Origin: Phaseolus vulgaris
Lineage: Eukaryota; Streptophyta; Magnoliopsida; Fabales; Fabaceae
Length of the DNA: 64,000 nucleotides
Direction of reading: 5' to 3'
NCBI RefSeq assembly: GCF_000499845.2
Contig: NC_023757.2
Coordinates: forward strand, 43,893,956-43,957,955
Part shown: positions 25,641 to 37,134 of the stretch, piece by piece
Numbering within the stretch: the first letter of the stretch is position 1
How the letters are laid out: each line of letters starts with the position of its first letter
The notes under the pieces: generated by a model
The model's input: the letters and a program-made list of their open reading frames with translations, nothing else
Told to the model about the DNA's origin: nothing
The model's database searches: none
Position numbers and translations under genes: made by a program

Positions 25641-25944
25641 TTTAATGTGAATATCCACACTTGTTTTCAAATCCTTAAAATAATATTTACTAAAAGAAAT
25701 ATATAATTCAAACCTCTTTGTCAAATACTCCCGTTAAAACTTTAGAAAAATGTAACATGATTTAATATTTATTAACTTTTAGATAATAACTCCAACTCAT
25801 TCTTAGTTTCCATTGACCTATACATTAAAGTAGACCCGAGAAAAATAAAGAATTCACTTATCTAAATATACCAAAACAAACACACAGCTCTATTTTGTGT
25901 AATGTAATTTTTCTACCATACAAATATGGTGTTGTACAAGCTAC

Positions 25945-26395
25945 ACTACAAGAAAATCATGAAATAGAAATCAATTTTTAGAAAAATAAAATAATTAGTT
26001 GCTATAGTGACTAAATTAGAGACCATCTTAGAGACTAAAAAAATTTTGATTTTTAAATTAGTTTCTATTATTGTTAAATGATTTCTAAATTGATATCTAA
26101 TTAGCTACCAAAGTTTTTGCTACCAATTATTTAGATTCTATTTTATATTATAAAGTAATTATTAATTTAATTAAAAATTAATTTAAAATCTAAAGTAGTT
26201 AATAGTTAATATTAAATACTAGTTTAAAAATTATTTTATAAATTTTTATTAATAATAGAAATTATTTTTACATACTAATAATTTTTTTAATTTATAAAAT
26301 AATATCTAACTTAATTAATATAATGATTAATTTATTTTTATTTTTAAATTAATTATTATTTAATGATTTTTTTATAATTTAAGTATTATACAAGG
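25945..26395. mobile_element. AT-rich CACTA-like MITE (best copy)
   Basis: The left end CACTACAAGAAAATCATGAA is the terminal motif of CACTA elements. The body has the family blocks GTGACTAAATTAGAGACCAT, TCTAATTAGCTACCAAAG and ATTAATTTAATTAAAAATTA, and the right end TTTAATGATTTTTTTATAAT is a decayed inverted copy of the left. It is non-coding. Similar copies lie at 8320-8550, 27885-28055, 33020-33240, 35200-35295, 47970-48290, 54065-54375 and 62215-62600. Confidence 0.65.
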
Positions 26396-27884
26396 TCTAA
26401 TATAGAATTTGCAATAATCTATTCTTTTAAAATTGATGATGATGTTGTTGATAATCTGAGAATTTCACGGATGATATTATATTATTATCGTTCAAGATTT
26501 TCTCGCAGCTTCTCAAACGCCTTTTGTGATTGTTGATCACATGTTTCTAGGTACACCCAATAACCATTTTATTTATTATTTTCATTCTTCTTTCTTTGTC
26601 TCCTTTTTAACCATAACTTATAGTTTGTTTGAGACATCTACCTATGAAGAGGTTATCCTTTATCCACTTTGACAGTACATTATGCAAGATGAACTTTCTA
26701 CTTTATATAAGACAACTACTTGATACTTTGGATATGTTTTTCCATAAAAATCAGCCAGTAGCTCTTAGTGGGTCTACAAAATTAAAACAAAGACAAATGG
26801 GCCTTCAATTTTAAATTTTTGTTAATATTGATTATATCTTAGAATAAAATAGGTTTTTAAAGTTTCAATTTCAAATTACGCCTATTTTAAAATATAATTT
26901 TGAATATTTTATTAATTTAAAATTTATTTATATGGATGATATAAAATTTTATTAGTTTAATATTTTTAGGGGAAAAATCATCAATAAGTAAATTAAGGAG
27001 CAAATTGAAAGAAAAAAAAAGTAACTAACCCTGTAAGTAAAAAATATCTGGATAATTTAATATTAAATATTTTAGGAATAAACCAAATCTAAAAAATATT
27101 ACAAAACTGAAATAATATTTTAAAATTAGTTGCATTGAGAATTTAGCAAAATGGGCCTACAGGTTCGCAATTTGACAATTGCATTCCGCACCTCCATAAT
27201 TTGAAACCACACCCTGAAATTCTAATTTTATTAATTTTGTATTTTATATTATACAATCTGTAATACATTATTTATATAAAATTATATTGTTTTTATTTTT
27301 TATAAGTGATTTAATTAAAAATAAAATTCTTGTATCTTTTTTAATTTTAAAATACAAAATCCAAGTGTTATAAAAATAATCTAAGAACTATGTTTGTGTT
27401 GTCGACCCGTACAACACATAGACGTGCAGTGTACAACTCCCACATTCGTAATGTCATTGGCTAACTACAATATAATTTGGGTTTAATCTTATGTTGAAGT
27501 GTTTTCTCATACATAAAATATTAAAATAAATAATCATACTAAAATAAAAATAGATACAAAATAAGAGAAATAGTTCAACAATTATATTCCTATTGAAAGG
27601 TCGATCGTGTCTTGTCATGAGTCTACCTAAGTTAAACATAAATGCATTTTTTACTAGTAAATGTAATTATTTTATTAGTATTGTAATATTTTATTTTAAG
27701 TACTTTGATTAATTTATTATTGGAATATTTTTTCATACAAAGTAAACTCTTACGAGTTTACGAGTTGAGTTTATGGAACTCTTATGAGTCTACGTAGGTC
27801 TCGAGTTTGATAACCTTGGTCACATGTATGTCTATGCCAAACACCAAATCATTTCATTAGTATTAAAAAAATAAAAAAATATTT
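26396..27884. other. Spacer, nothing recognised
   Basis: 26430-26810 is slightly less AT-rich and has a 61-codon frame (26629-26814) without recognisable motif. The remainder is AT-rich. Confidence 0.45.
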
Positions 27885-28055
27885 TAGAATCTAAAATAAT
27901 TAGTAGTTAAAACCTTTGTACCAATACTAGATAACAATTTAAAAATTAATTTAAAATTTGTTATTATCAATAAAAATGACTTTGAAACCAATAGTATTTT
28001 AGTTAATAAAATAGTATTTAAGTTAGTCAATATATATAATAAATAATAAATTATT
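27885..28055. mobile_element. AT-rich MITE copy, partial
   Basis: Shares AGAATCTAAAATAATTAGTA and AAATTAATTTAAAATTTGTT with the family; both ends are lost. Confidence 0.5.
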
Positions 28056-31000
28056 ATTGTATCGCAAGTTGAATTGAGTTCACCAAAGTTTATTTTTTAT
28101 TTTATAAATTTGCTCAAAAACTAAGTTTAATTCTAGATCAACTCCAAGTTTCCTTTCAAGTTAACTAAAAAAGGACGAGGGAAAACATAAAATCGGAGAG
28201 TTAATAAAAGAGTTTCAGATGAAAAATAAATCATTAATAATCAACTTTGATATAAAAAAATAATTTAAATAATTAATATAGTTTTAAAATTAATTACTCT
28301 ATGTAATAAAATTTTTATTCTTCGTAATTTTAAAGTTTATGTTAAATTCTTTGAATAATCATTAGAAAGGATATATTGCGTTATTCAATCACATTACTTG
28401 CTGCAATTACAACGTAGAGTAATTTAGTAGATATTTTTTATACTTAGAAAAAAAATAAACATTGTAATATGAAAGAATTTATAGCAAGATATGAAATGTT
28501 GACAGCTTTGTCATTTGTTAAAATTTTGCATAGTTTATAAAATTGATATAATATCTAACATAACATGTTATAAAAGTAACTATGTAGTAATTTAGAATTT
28601 TTAAAAAAATAAAAAATTATCAAGACATTTTCATATATATATATATATATATTAACTTTAAGCTCGTCAAAAACACTTATTAATTACATGTCGGTATAGT
28701 AATAATAATTTTATAAAATTTGAAAAAATATATGTTCACTAGGAGAAGAAATTCGTGTTTTAGAGGGGGAAAAAGTGAAAAAAGAAACACAAGGAAAATG
28801 TTCCTTCCTGTTTAGAAATAAACTCTTATTCAAAGAATTATGGATTTATTTCAAAAATAAATTTATTCTCTCAAAACTTCCTCAATGATCCGGATCAACT
28901 CAACTTACACGTGTTTTCTAAAGAATTACATAGTGTTATTTCATTAAAAAATAATTTATAATTTTTAAAAGTCTTGAAAAGTTTGGCATTTTCTTTTTTT
29001 ATGAATAAAAATGAAAAACGTATTAAAAATATAGTCAGTTTTATTAGAAATATTTTTATTCTCTAGAAATGATTTTTAATTGTTTTAGGAGGTTAAATAT
29101 TTTTAAAAAAATAAGCATTTTAAATGTGTACACAATATGGAGATGACCGCTTTTCTGATGAATGGTATGGAATTCTAAAGCATTCATTGTTTGTAATAAA
29201 TTCCAAAACCTAACACTCTTTCGCGAAATGACAATTTTTTTCAAAGGTTCTCAAACTTTCTTTAATAATTATTCTTACTTGGCGACTTCGTATTTTAAAT
29301 ATAATTTTCTTTTGCACAAACTTCTGTGTCATTCTCATCTTACTAGATAACGACTTATATTTCACCTTTTTAATTTTTATATCAATAAATAAATATCTTA
29401 TCGGAATAAAATCACATAAAATAATAAACTAACAATAATTAAAATTTAGAAATATATTTTTATTATTAAAAATAAATAAAAAAATAATTGAATATGTACC
29501 ATAAAAATGATTTGATTCGATAAATGTGAGAATTGCATTTCTGAAATGTTTCAACAATAAATAAATAAATATGTAATAAAGTTTTTAAAGAAAAAAAAAT
29601 ATATTGAAAATATTAATAAATTTAGTGGATGTTGAATAACTCGAACAGTTGATAAATAGAATAATTTTTTTATAGTGAAATAAAAGTTGTTCAAATGAAA
29701 TGAAATTCAGAGTCAAATAAAAAAAATAAGTTTTTATGTTACTCATAAATAAAAATACTTTAAAAAAAATAGAGATAATAAAATTTGTGTTCTAAAAACA
29801 ATTTAATGAAGATTTGTGTTTCCTAAAATGCAATGCATCATTTAAACTATGCACAATGAGAATCATGTGTAATTAATCCAAGTTGTGATAAAATAAAAAA
29901 GTATTGAAAATTTGAGTGAATTTTGTGGATAACTAAAAGTCAAACAATTGTGAGAAAGATAGACAAATTTTACATAAAAAAAAAACAGAATAAATAATTT
30001 TTTAAATAAAATACAACTAAATATCAGAGAGAATAGTGAAGATAATTTTTTTTAAATGACTTGATAAACTATAAATGGTTTAGGAATTTAATTTAAAAGA
30101 ATACCATGTATGATAATAATATGGATATGTATTAACATCATTACAAAAAAATTTTAAAAAATAAAATATTACTCATATCTTTATGTTAAACTCCGTCGAC
30201 GTAAAAATGATCCATTAAGATTGGGATAAATTTAAACAATGACAACATGACCAATATATTTATCATTTATAACCATTCAATCAAATTATTACTAGTAAAG
30301 TTAAATATTTAGCATAATATTAATTGTTACCATTTTCTGCAATTAATTTTTTTCAATTTTCTTTTTCCCCCGTATTTCTAATTATTATTATATAAGCCTA
30401 ATGCTATTAAAAATATAATCTTATATTTTATACGCATGATAATAAATTTATTATACCTCTTAATAAATAAAAATGCTTTAGTATATATGAAAAGAAGAAA
30501 GGCATCACAAAATATTTATTTACCACATTCTACTAAAAAAAGTAAACTTTGAAAATGTATGTCGGTCGCAATCCATTTCTATAAAGGTCGTGTTCCTATT
30601 TATTTACTGATAAAAAAAATTTGAAAAAATAAACCTCATAAGTTATACATAATTGTCGTTATAGTGATTAATTAATAAATGCAAAAGTTAATTTTTTCAA
30701 TAAAATAAAGCACATAAAAAATTTATCAAAGATTATTATTTACACAGCTTATATTATTTGTACTTATGTATAATAAAAGTAATAATTTGTTATCTCGTAT
30801 TAGATAATAGGTTAAGAATATTTGCTATTTTAAATTAAAATAAAATATCAATATTCTATATTCGATGTTTTTACTTGTAAAATTTAGGCATTTGACACCT
30901 AAATATTTTCGTAAAAGTAATTTAGAAAATTCTGAAAATAGCGAAATTTTCTTTTTCCCATTGAATGTTCACAAAAACTGAAAAGTTAGTGAGTATCACA

Positions 31001-31576
31001 AGATACTGTGGGACTAATTTTGGTGATTAACATATAAAAATATATATTGAAAATTTTGTTCCATTATACAAATTTTTTTTTTACCTAAAATTTTAATTTT
31101 TATATAAAATAATAAAAATATTTTTTTTATATCATCAATTAAAAGTTATATAAAGTTGTATATATATCATTCCTCATTCGCTTCTCAAGTAAAAACACAC
31201 ACTTAACATTTCATTAAATTAATATTTTAATTTTTTTAATATAAATTATTATTATATTATTTTTAAAGATTGTCAAATGAAAGTGTTTTACTGTTTCTTT
31301 ATCGTAATTGTAATCAACATTGACTTGAAAGTATGTGAATCATGAGCACAAAATCAGTTGTAGCTGACAACAAGAATATATCCATCTCATATTTTCTTCT
31401 TTCTACTGTGTCTGAAAACGGGTTCTGTAAGTGTAAAATTCCAGACACGTTTTCTACTCACCCAAACCGTTGGCGGGTCAAGGTGTTAACTTTCCAAACA
31501 GACTGTGACGAATGTTGGGACTGAATCTTACGAAGCAGCAAAGGCAAGTGTTAGCCACTTCACACTTCAAGTGGAC
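28056..31576. other. Long AT-rich spacer before the DREB1 gene
   Basis: About 3.5 kb with no gene and no clear element; AT runs at about 28635-28652. Genic composition starts at about 31300, where the distal DREB1 promoter probably begins. Confidence 0.55.
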
Positions 31577-31665
31577 CCGACAGCCAAACAACCCGTGTCC
31601 GTGTCTACATCGTAGCCACGTGCGTCAATTTTCTCCCTCATATATCTCAAAATGCTGCATATATA
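31577..31665 (+). promoter_or_regulatory. CRT/DRE core, G-box and TATA region upstream of the DREB1 gene
   Basis: A CCGAC core (31577-31581) lies about 190 bp before the DREB1 ATG; this is the pentamer that CBF/DREB1 proteins themselves bind. A G-box CACGTG follows at 31617-31622, and a TATA-like ATATATAT run is at about 31659-31666, roughly 100 bp before the ATG. The arrangement fits a stress-responsive promoter that could be fed back on by DREB proteins and acted on by bZIP or PIF-type bHLH factors. The motif positions are seen; the function is inference. Confidence 0.5.
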
Positions 31666-31764
31666 TATTCCACACATAACATAGTCAATTCACAGCCTCT
31701 CGTTTCTCACTCAGTCAATTTCACTGCTCAACCAAATCAATCCATTGCAAACGTTAATCCACAA

Positions 31765-32511
31765 ATGAACCTTCTCAAACAATCATCTGACGAGTCAAAC
31801 AACGGCTGCTACGTTTGCTCCTCCCCGGAAACAAGCTCCTCTAACCCTCCCAACGCCGTTCACTCCGACGAGGAACTACATGCATTAGCATCGGCTCGCC
31901 CCAAGAAACGTGCTGGGCGCCGAATCTTTAAGGAGACACGCCACCCCGTGTACCGAGGGGTGCGACAGAGGAACAACAACAAGTGGGTCTGCGAGATGCG
32001 AGTCCCCAATGACAAATCCACAAGGATTTGGCTCGGAACGTACCCAACCCCCGAGATGGCCGCACGAGCGCACGACGTTGCCGCGCTCGCGCTCCGAGGA
32101 AAGTCCGCTTGCCTCAACTTCGCCGACTCGGCGTGGCGGCTGCCCTTGCCGGCGTCGACAAATGCGAAGGAGATACGGCGAGTGGCCGGGGAGGCTGTTG
32201 TGGCGATTGCAGCGGAAGATAGTTGCGTCGAGCAATTAGAGAATGAGAATGTGAATGCCGTGGCTGACTGCGAAGTTAGCAGCAGTGGTCTCAGCATTGA
32301 TGAAGATGGCAGTAGTAGCAAAGCCTTGCGGGTGTTTTGTGATTTGGATGAGATAACAATACCAGACGCATCAGGATTTGAAGAAATGCATGCGTGGCTT
32401 CAGAGCATGGCGGATAAGCCTTTGCGATCGCCTACTTTTGTAACATATGTTAGGGATTGGATCTCTGTTGAGGATGATGCTGAAGTTTCTCTGTGGAGCT
32501 TCTCCATCTGA
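31765..32511 (+). CDS. CBF/DREB1 transcription factor (DREB A-1, possibly DDF-like)
   Basis: This 248-residue intronless protein is an AP2/ERF activator of the CBF/DREB1 group. The group binds the CRT/DRE core CCGAC and switches on cold, drought or salt-response genes. Both diagnostic CBF signatures are visible: a basic stretch before the domain (residues 45-61, [17 protein letters not shown]) and DSAWR just after it (121-125). The AP2 domain covers about residues 63-120 with [33 protein letters not shown] and the closing LNFADS. Val75 and Glu78 in WVCEMR are typical DREB residues. The C-terminus is acidic and ends LWSFSI, a variant of the LWSY tail of this group, in keeping with an activation domain. 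Length is close to the usual 210-260. The start is the only ATG that gives the expected short N-terminus. Its position near an ERF027-like and a GMC gene suggests the DDF1/DDF2 branch, but that is inference. The dense opposite-strand frames are composition shadows. Confidence 0.95.
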   Translation: MNLLKQSSDESNNGCYVCSSPETSSSNPPNAVHSDEELHALASARPKKRAGRRIFKETRHPVYRGVRQRNNNKWVCEMRVPNDKSTRIWLGTYPTPEMAARAHDVAALALRGKSACLNFADSAWRLPLPASTNAKEIRRVAGEAVVAIAAEDSCVEQLENENVNAVADCEVSSSGLSIDEDGSSSKALRVFCDLDEITIPDASGFEEMHAWLQSMADKPLRSPTFVTYVRDWISVEDDAEVSLWSFSI

Positions 32512-32639
32512 CGCACATGCAATTTCGCTCTTTTGCTGTGTTCTGTGTGTAGTTTTGTTTCTTCCTTTCGTTTTTGGTTCTTTGTACATGAATAGTAAGA
32601 AATACAACCACAGTGGATAAGATTATAGTTGAGTAATTC

Positions 32640-32755
32640 TTAATAAGTGTAATTAATTTTAATTTAATTTTATAAAATTAGTTTGTAAAATGAAATTTGT
32701 TCTTCCTTATATATTATAAATTAAATTTACTACTAGTTGATATGAGATTACAAGA
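32640..32755 (-). mobile_element. Possible decayed TRIM LTR behind the DREB1 gene
   Basis: Motifs TTTAATTTTATAAAATTAG, TGTAAAATGAAATTTG, TATATATTATAAA and TAGTTGATATGAGAT follow the minus-strand order of the family, about 130 bp past the DREB1 stop codon. Divergence is high, so the call is tentative. Confidence 0.4.
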
Positions 32756-33019
32756 AAAATGATAAAAGTGTAAAACATTATAATTTTTAGCATCTAGAAT
32801 ATTGAGTGTAACCGTTCATTTTCATATTAAATTCTTGTTTATAATTGATTATCTTTTATAAGGGTTAGCTGAAATTAAAATATTTGTATTCCTGTTTAAA
32901 TAAACTAATTGTATTTCTGAATTTTCTTTTATATTTTATACTAATTTCTTTAATCATTATATTCATTTTCAGCCTCTAAATATGTCTGGTAAAGGACCTA
33001 GTAATTTTATTTATAAAGT

Positions 33020-33240
33020 TCTAATTCAATCTTTACAATTTAAAAATTTGTAGTTAAAATGTTGATAGTTAATTAAATATTAATTTAAAAATTACTTATC
33101 AATAATGAAAACTAATTTAGATATCAACAATTTTTTAGTATTTATATTAAATACTATATAATTTAGGCATTATAACAACTAATTATTTGTTATCTCTAAA
33201 AATTATTTTTTATTTAATGATTTTCTAATAATGTAATTTA
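33020..33240. mobile_element. AT-rich MITE copy beside the foldback element
   Basis: Body motifs GATAGTTAATTAAATATTAA and ACTAATTTAGATATCAACAA, then the right end TTTAATGATTTTCTAATAAT, match the family. It ends about 70 bp before the foldback element. Confidence 0.55.
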
Positions 33241-33308
33241 GTGTTGACTTGAGTGACATTAATCCATTTTTATTTTAAAATCTATTTAATTTAGTGTCAT
33301 CTAAGAAA

Positions 33309-34806
33309 GGGTAAATTCCATATCTAGCACCATTTACACTTTTATTTCCCTAACTAACACCCTTTTGTTTTTATTTCCCTATCTAGCACCATTTTGTTTT
33401 TATTTCCCTATCTAACACCCTTTTATTTTTTATTTCCCTATCTAGCACCATTTCAAAAATAAATAAATAAATAATAAATTAATATTTTTTTATATTTTTA
33501 ATTTTGAATGCATTAAAAAATAAATATTTTGAATGTTTAAAATAGTTAGAAATATAATTAATGAATAAAGAAATGAGTTTTTATAAAATAAAATAAATAA
33601 TAATAATAAATTTAAAATGTTTAGTTTAAAATTATTTTTTTTAAGAATGAAGAAAATAAAAAATTAAACCCTACAACAACATAAAAGTTGAATCTATAAA
33701 CATAAATCAGTATTTATTTTTATTATTATTGATGATGTAATCATGTTAATTTCAATTAAAAAATACATGACATAATTACAAAAAAATCAAAGTCAATTAG
33801 TATTAATTAATAATGGACACACAAATAATATTGAAGTGTCTATCCTAAATGCAAAATCCTAAAAAAAAAAATAATGCAAATGTTACACTTAATGCTTAAA
33901 AATGAGAAGCAAAAAATGAAAAAAAAAATCTAGAAAATAAAAACAGCAACAATAAAAAAAAATGGCATAAAAAAATAATAACTAAAAACATAAAATATAT
34001 AAAATAAAGGCAAAATAAATTAAGATAAAGATAAAAGATATTAAAAAAATCCAAATAAGATAAATATAAAATATATAAGACGATATTAAATAAGTATATG
34101 TTGATCATAAAAATGAAAATAAATGAAAGATGATCATTCATTTAATATTTTCTTCAACAATACATTAAATAGTTTGTGCGAAATGAAACATAATTAATGA
34201 CGAGAAGTGCACAATTCAGTAATGCTAGGACATATTCTTTATGTGTGTTCTGGTGTTTGACAATATGAACATTTTTTTGTTAGATCATGTTGTTCTTTTT
34301 TATGTCCATATCAGTCCTTATTTTTTACTTGAAATTAACATGATTACATCATCAATAATAATAAAAATAAATACTAATTTATGTTTATAGATTCAAATTT
34401 TATGATGTTGTAGAGTTTAATTTTTTATTTTATTCATTCTTAAAAAAAATAATTTTTAAACTAAACATTTTAAATTTATTACTTTTTTATTTTTATTTTG
34501 TAAAAACTCATTTCTTTATTCATTAATTATAATTCTAACTATTTTAAACATTAAAAATATTTATTTTTTAATGCATTCAAAATTAAAAATATAAAAAAAA
34601 ATATTAATTTATTATTTCTTAATTTATTTTTGAAATGGTGCTAGATAGAGAAATAAAAAATAAAAGGGTGTTAGATAGGGAAATAAAAACAAAAAGGTGC
34701 TATTTAGGGAAATAAAAACAAAAGGGTGCTATTTAGGGAAATAAAAACAAAAGGGTGCTAAATGGGGAAATAAAAGTGTAAATGGTGTTAAATAGGGAAT
34801 TTACCC
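33309..34806. mobile_element. 1.5-kb foldback element with ~460-490-bp inverted arms
   Basis: The left end GGGTAAATTCC is mirrored by GGAATTTACCC at the right end. The arms run 33309-33767 and 34318-34806, with an unrelated loop of about 550 bp. Each arm starts with tandem ~29-bp units (ATTTCCCTATCTAGCACC on the left, its complement on the right): about five on the left and six on the right. They continue into shared unique sequence such as GATGATGTAATCATGTTAA. The loop has no coding capacity that I recognise; the minus-strand frame at 33896-34141 is low complexity. The structure fits a non-autonomous foldback or MULE-type DNA transposon. I could not see a clear target duplication. Confidence 0.85.
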
Positions 34807-36249
34807 TTCTTTGGGTTACGAGTTATTCGGGTTTCATTCATATTGGGTAAAAACAAAATTAGAAATACTTTTATTTTTGTTTTAAATGAATGAAATAAAT
34901 ATACTAAATATTTTAAAAAAATCACATGTGTGATTTTAATATTATTTTATAATAGACTATGATTTTATATAATTTATTACTAAATCTAACCAAAAAAATA
35001 TCATACCAAAAGTAAAATTTAAAATTTAATATATATTTACAAATTTATAAATATTAAAATACCACTTTAAATTTGGGTCAGTTATCCACGAAATTATAAT
35101 ACTCTTTTCGAAATCCCAATATTATTGTCTATTTTACCGTGCATATAAATTTGCTTTACTTTTTTTTCAAATATATGGTTGTATGGGTTTTATTTATGAA
35201 AAATTACCAATTATTTAGATTATAAATTTGGTAGAAAAATTTTGGTAGTTAATTAGATATCAATTAGAAACCATTTAATAAGAATATAAACTAATTTAGA
35301 AACCAAAAGTATATCAAATTTATCATAAAATTTTACTAAATATTTTGTGATAAAGATTTTATATACAAGAAATTTACATGACAATTTGTCACAAAACACC
35401 TTTAATGTATTAAGCATGTATGCCATACAATTTGTCATAAATTACAATAAATAATAACTTTTCATAAACATCTATCACTAATTTTATATTTTTTAGTATT
35501 GCCTAAGGTCTCTTGAAAGAAAAAACAGAAAAGTAAACAAAAAAAATTAAGATATTTTAAAAAAAATATATGATGAATGTTATTACTATACTATTTCATA
35601 GTAAGATATAAGTATTAAAAAAAAAACTCACATAGAGCAATCTAAACTATTTGAAAATCTTAACCGTTAGTCTATTTAATTAATTCAATAATAACTTCCA
35701 AAGTACTCATTTATTTAAGAAAGGTTTTATTTTCATTAGAGACAAATTTGTTTAAATTAGTTGTATAATCACTAGGCATTTTTTTCTTGATTATTTGCCA
35801 CAGTTGGTTACATACTAAAAGCTTCAAAATCATTAATTAGTATAAGCTTAAACATTCTCATGCTAGCTAATCCATGTGCTCGGTGATTTTCCAATAATCT
35901 TTTTGAATCTCACGATATCAATCACACGATTGACCTTTAAAACGGAGAAAAAGTATTTAAAAAAATTCATCAATCAGAGTGAAAAGTAGTTTTAAAAAAT
36001 GTTTTTTTAATTAAATTTAAAAAACTAGATGAAGTTAATTTTTTTTTATCGTCAAAGCTGTACTCTCAAGTACTTTTGTCATCAAAACGGCAATGAGGTT
36101 CAGAACAGAAAAACACAAGGGAAACAAGCAACGATACTCTTACACTTTCATGAATTAATGCATTTTTTCTAACATACTTTTACGTTATTAGTTACACACA
36201 AAATTTATTAAACAAATGATAAAACTGACTCATAGGGCGTGGGATTATG
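34807..36249. other. Spacer after the foldback element
   Basis: AT-rich apart from one MITE scrap; no gene seen. Confidence 0.5.
35200..35295. mobile_element. AT-rich MITE copy, short fragment
   Basis: ATTTGGTAGAAAAATTTTGG, TAGTTAATTAGATATCAATT and AACTAATTTAGAAACCAAAA match a short part of the family. Confidence 0.4.
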
Positions 36250-36396
36250 GGTGGTCCGATACCATATTACGAAATGATTCTGATACCATATTACGAAATG
36301 AACTTTAAGCCTAACTCAACCCTATAAAACCGGCTCATAAGATTGAGGTTTGCACCCACATATATAATGGAAGACTCTCATGTGGGATCTCCAACA
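36250..36396 (-). mobile_element. TRIM-type LTR with duplicated primer site
   Basis: The minus-strand LTR ends at 36396 (complement of GATCTCCAACA). The primer site region GATACCATATTACGAAATG is present twice in tandem (36258-36276 and 36282-36300), a ~24-bp local duplication. The LTR body GCCTAACTCAACCCTATAAA matches the other copies well, so this is one of the younger ones. Confidence 0.75.
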
Positions 36397-37134
36397 ATAT
36401 AACTATTGTTTTAATTAATAATAAAAAGGGTGGGTTAGAAATTAAGAATATATTGATACTTGATACAATTTATGAAATATGTATTAAGAATTGAAAATGT
36501 ATCATATTGAAAAGTTAAAAAGTTAAAAATACGTGTCTTAGGCTTGTTTATCGGCATTTGCGAATTTTTAAATGTGGAAAGTGATTTGAAGCAGAAAAAC
36601 GAAGTTGGAAGGAAATAATAAGAAAAGGATGAGATTACAGGAGGATCAGAAACACGTGGCACGTGCCTAATCGCGTGGAGAGAAATTGGGGAAGAGTCAA
36701 CTACAGGTCTATTTACAGTCCAAAGCATGCAGTATGGTATTTGTTTATCTCAAGTAACTCAGAACACAACAAACTTCAAATTGACCCAATATTCATAAAT
36801 TATTATTCCCACTTCAGATTCAAACTTTCATGAACCATCCAAGCTTCTTCTTTCTTGCGTCCCCACTTACCAACACTTCATTATATTCATATTCATAGTT
36901 TCATCGCACGCTTCTTACTTCAATCTCTAAATTTGTCTGCTTCCCACACACCATTATTTTAATTATCTCACAGACTGTTAAGTTTTGAGATCTTCACCGC
37001 CGAACCTTCTCAACTCTTTCCCCTCTCACAACTTCTTTAACAATATATATATACTCTCTAACTATCTCTCTATTTCTGCATCATACTCTTTCCCTACCTT
37101 CTTTTTCTTCAACTACTTCTCAACCTAGATATAC
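36397..37134. other. Promoter and leader of the DUF4378-like gene
   Basis: A less AT-rich stretch holds CACGTG at 36654-36659 and again at 36660-36666 in the run ACACGTGGCACGTGCC. A pyrimidine-rich leader (36895-37130) has a TATA-like run at 37043-37053. The minus-strand frame at 36435-36728 is probably chance. Confidence 0.5.

Noticed and set aside
31860..32321. Long open frames opposite the DREB1 gene (153 and 116 codons) and in its other plus frames
   Set aside because: They lie fully within a clear CBF/DREB1 gene and follow from its GC-rich third positions; their Ser/Arg/Ala-rich translations match no family.
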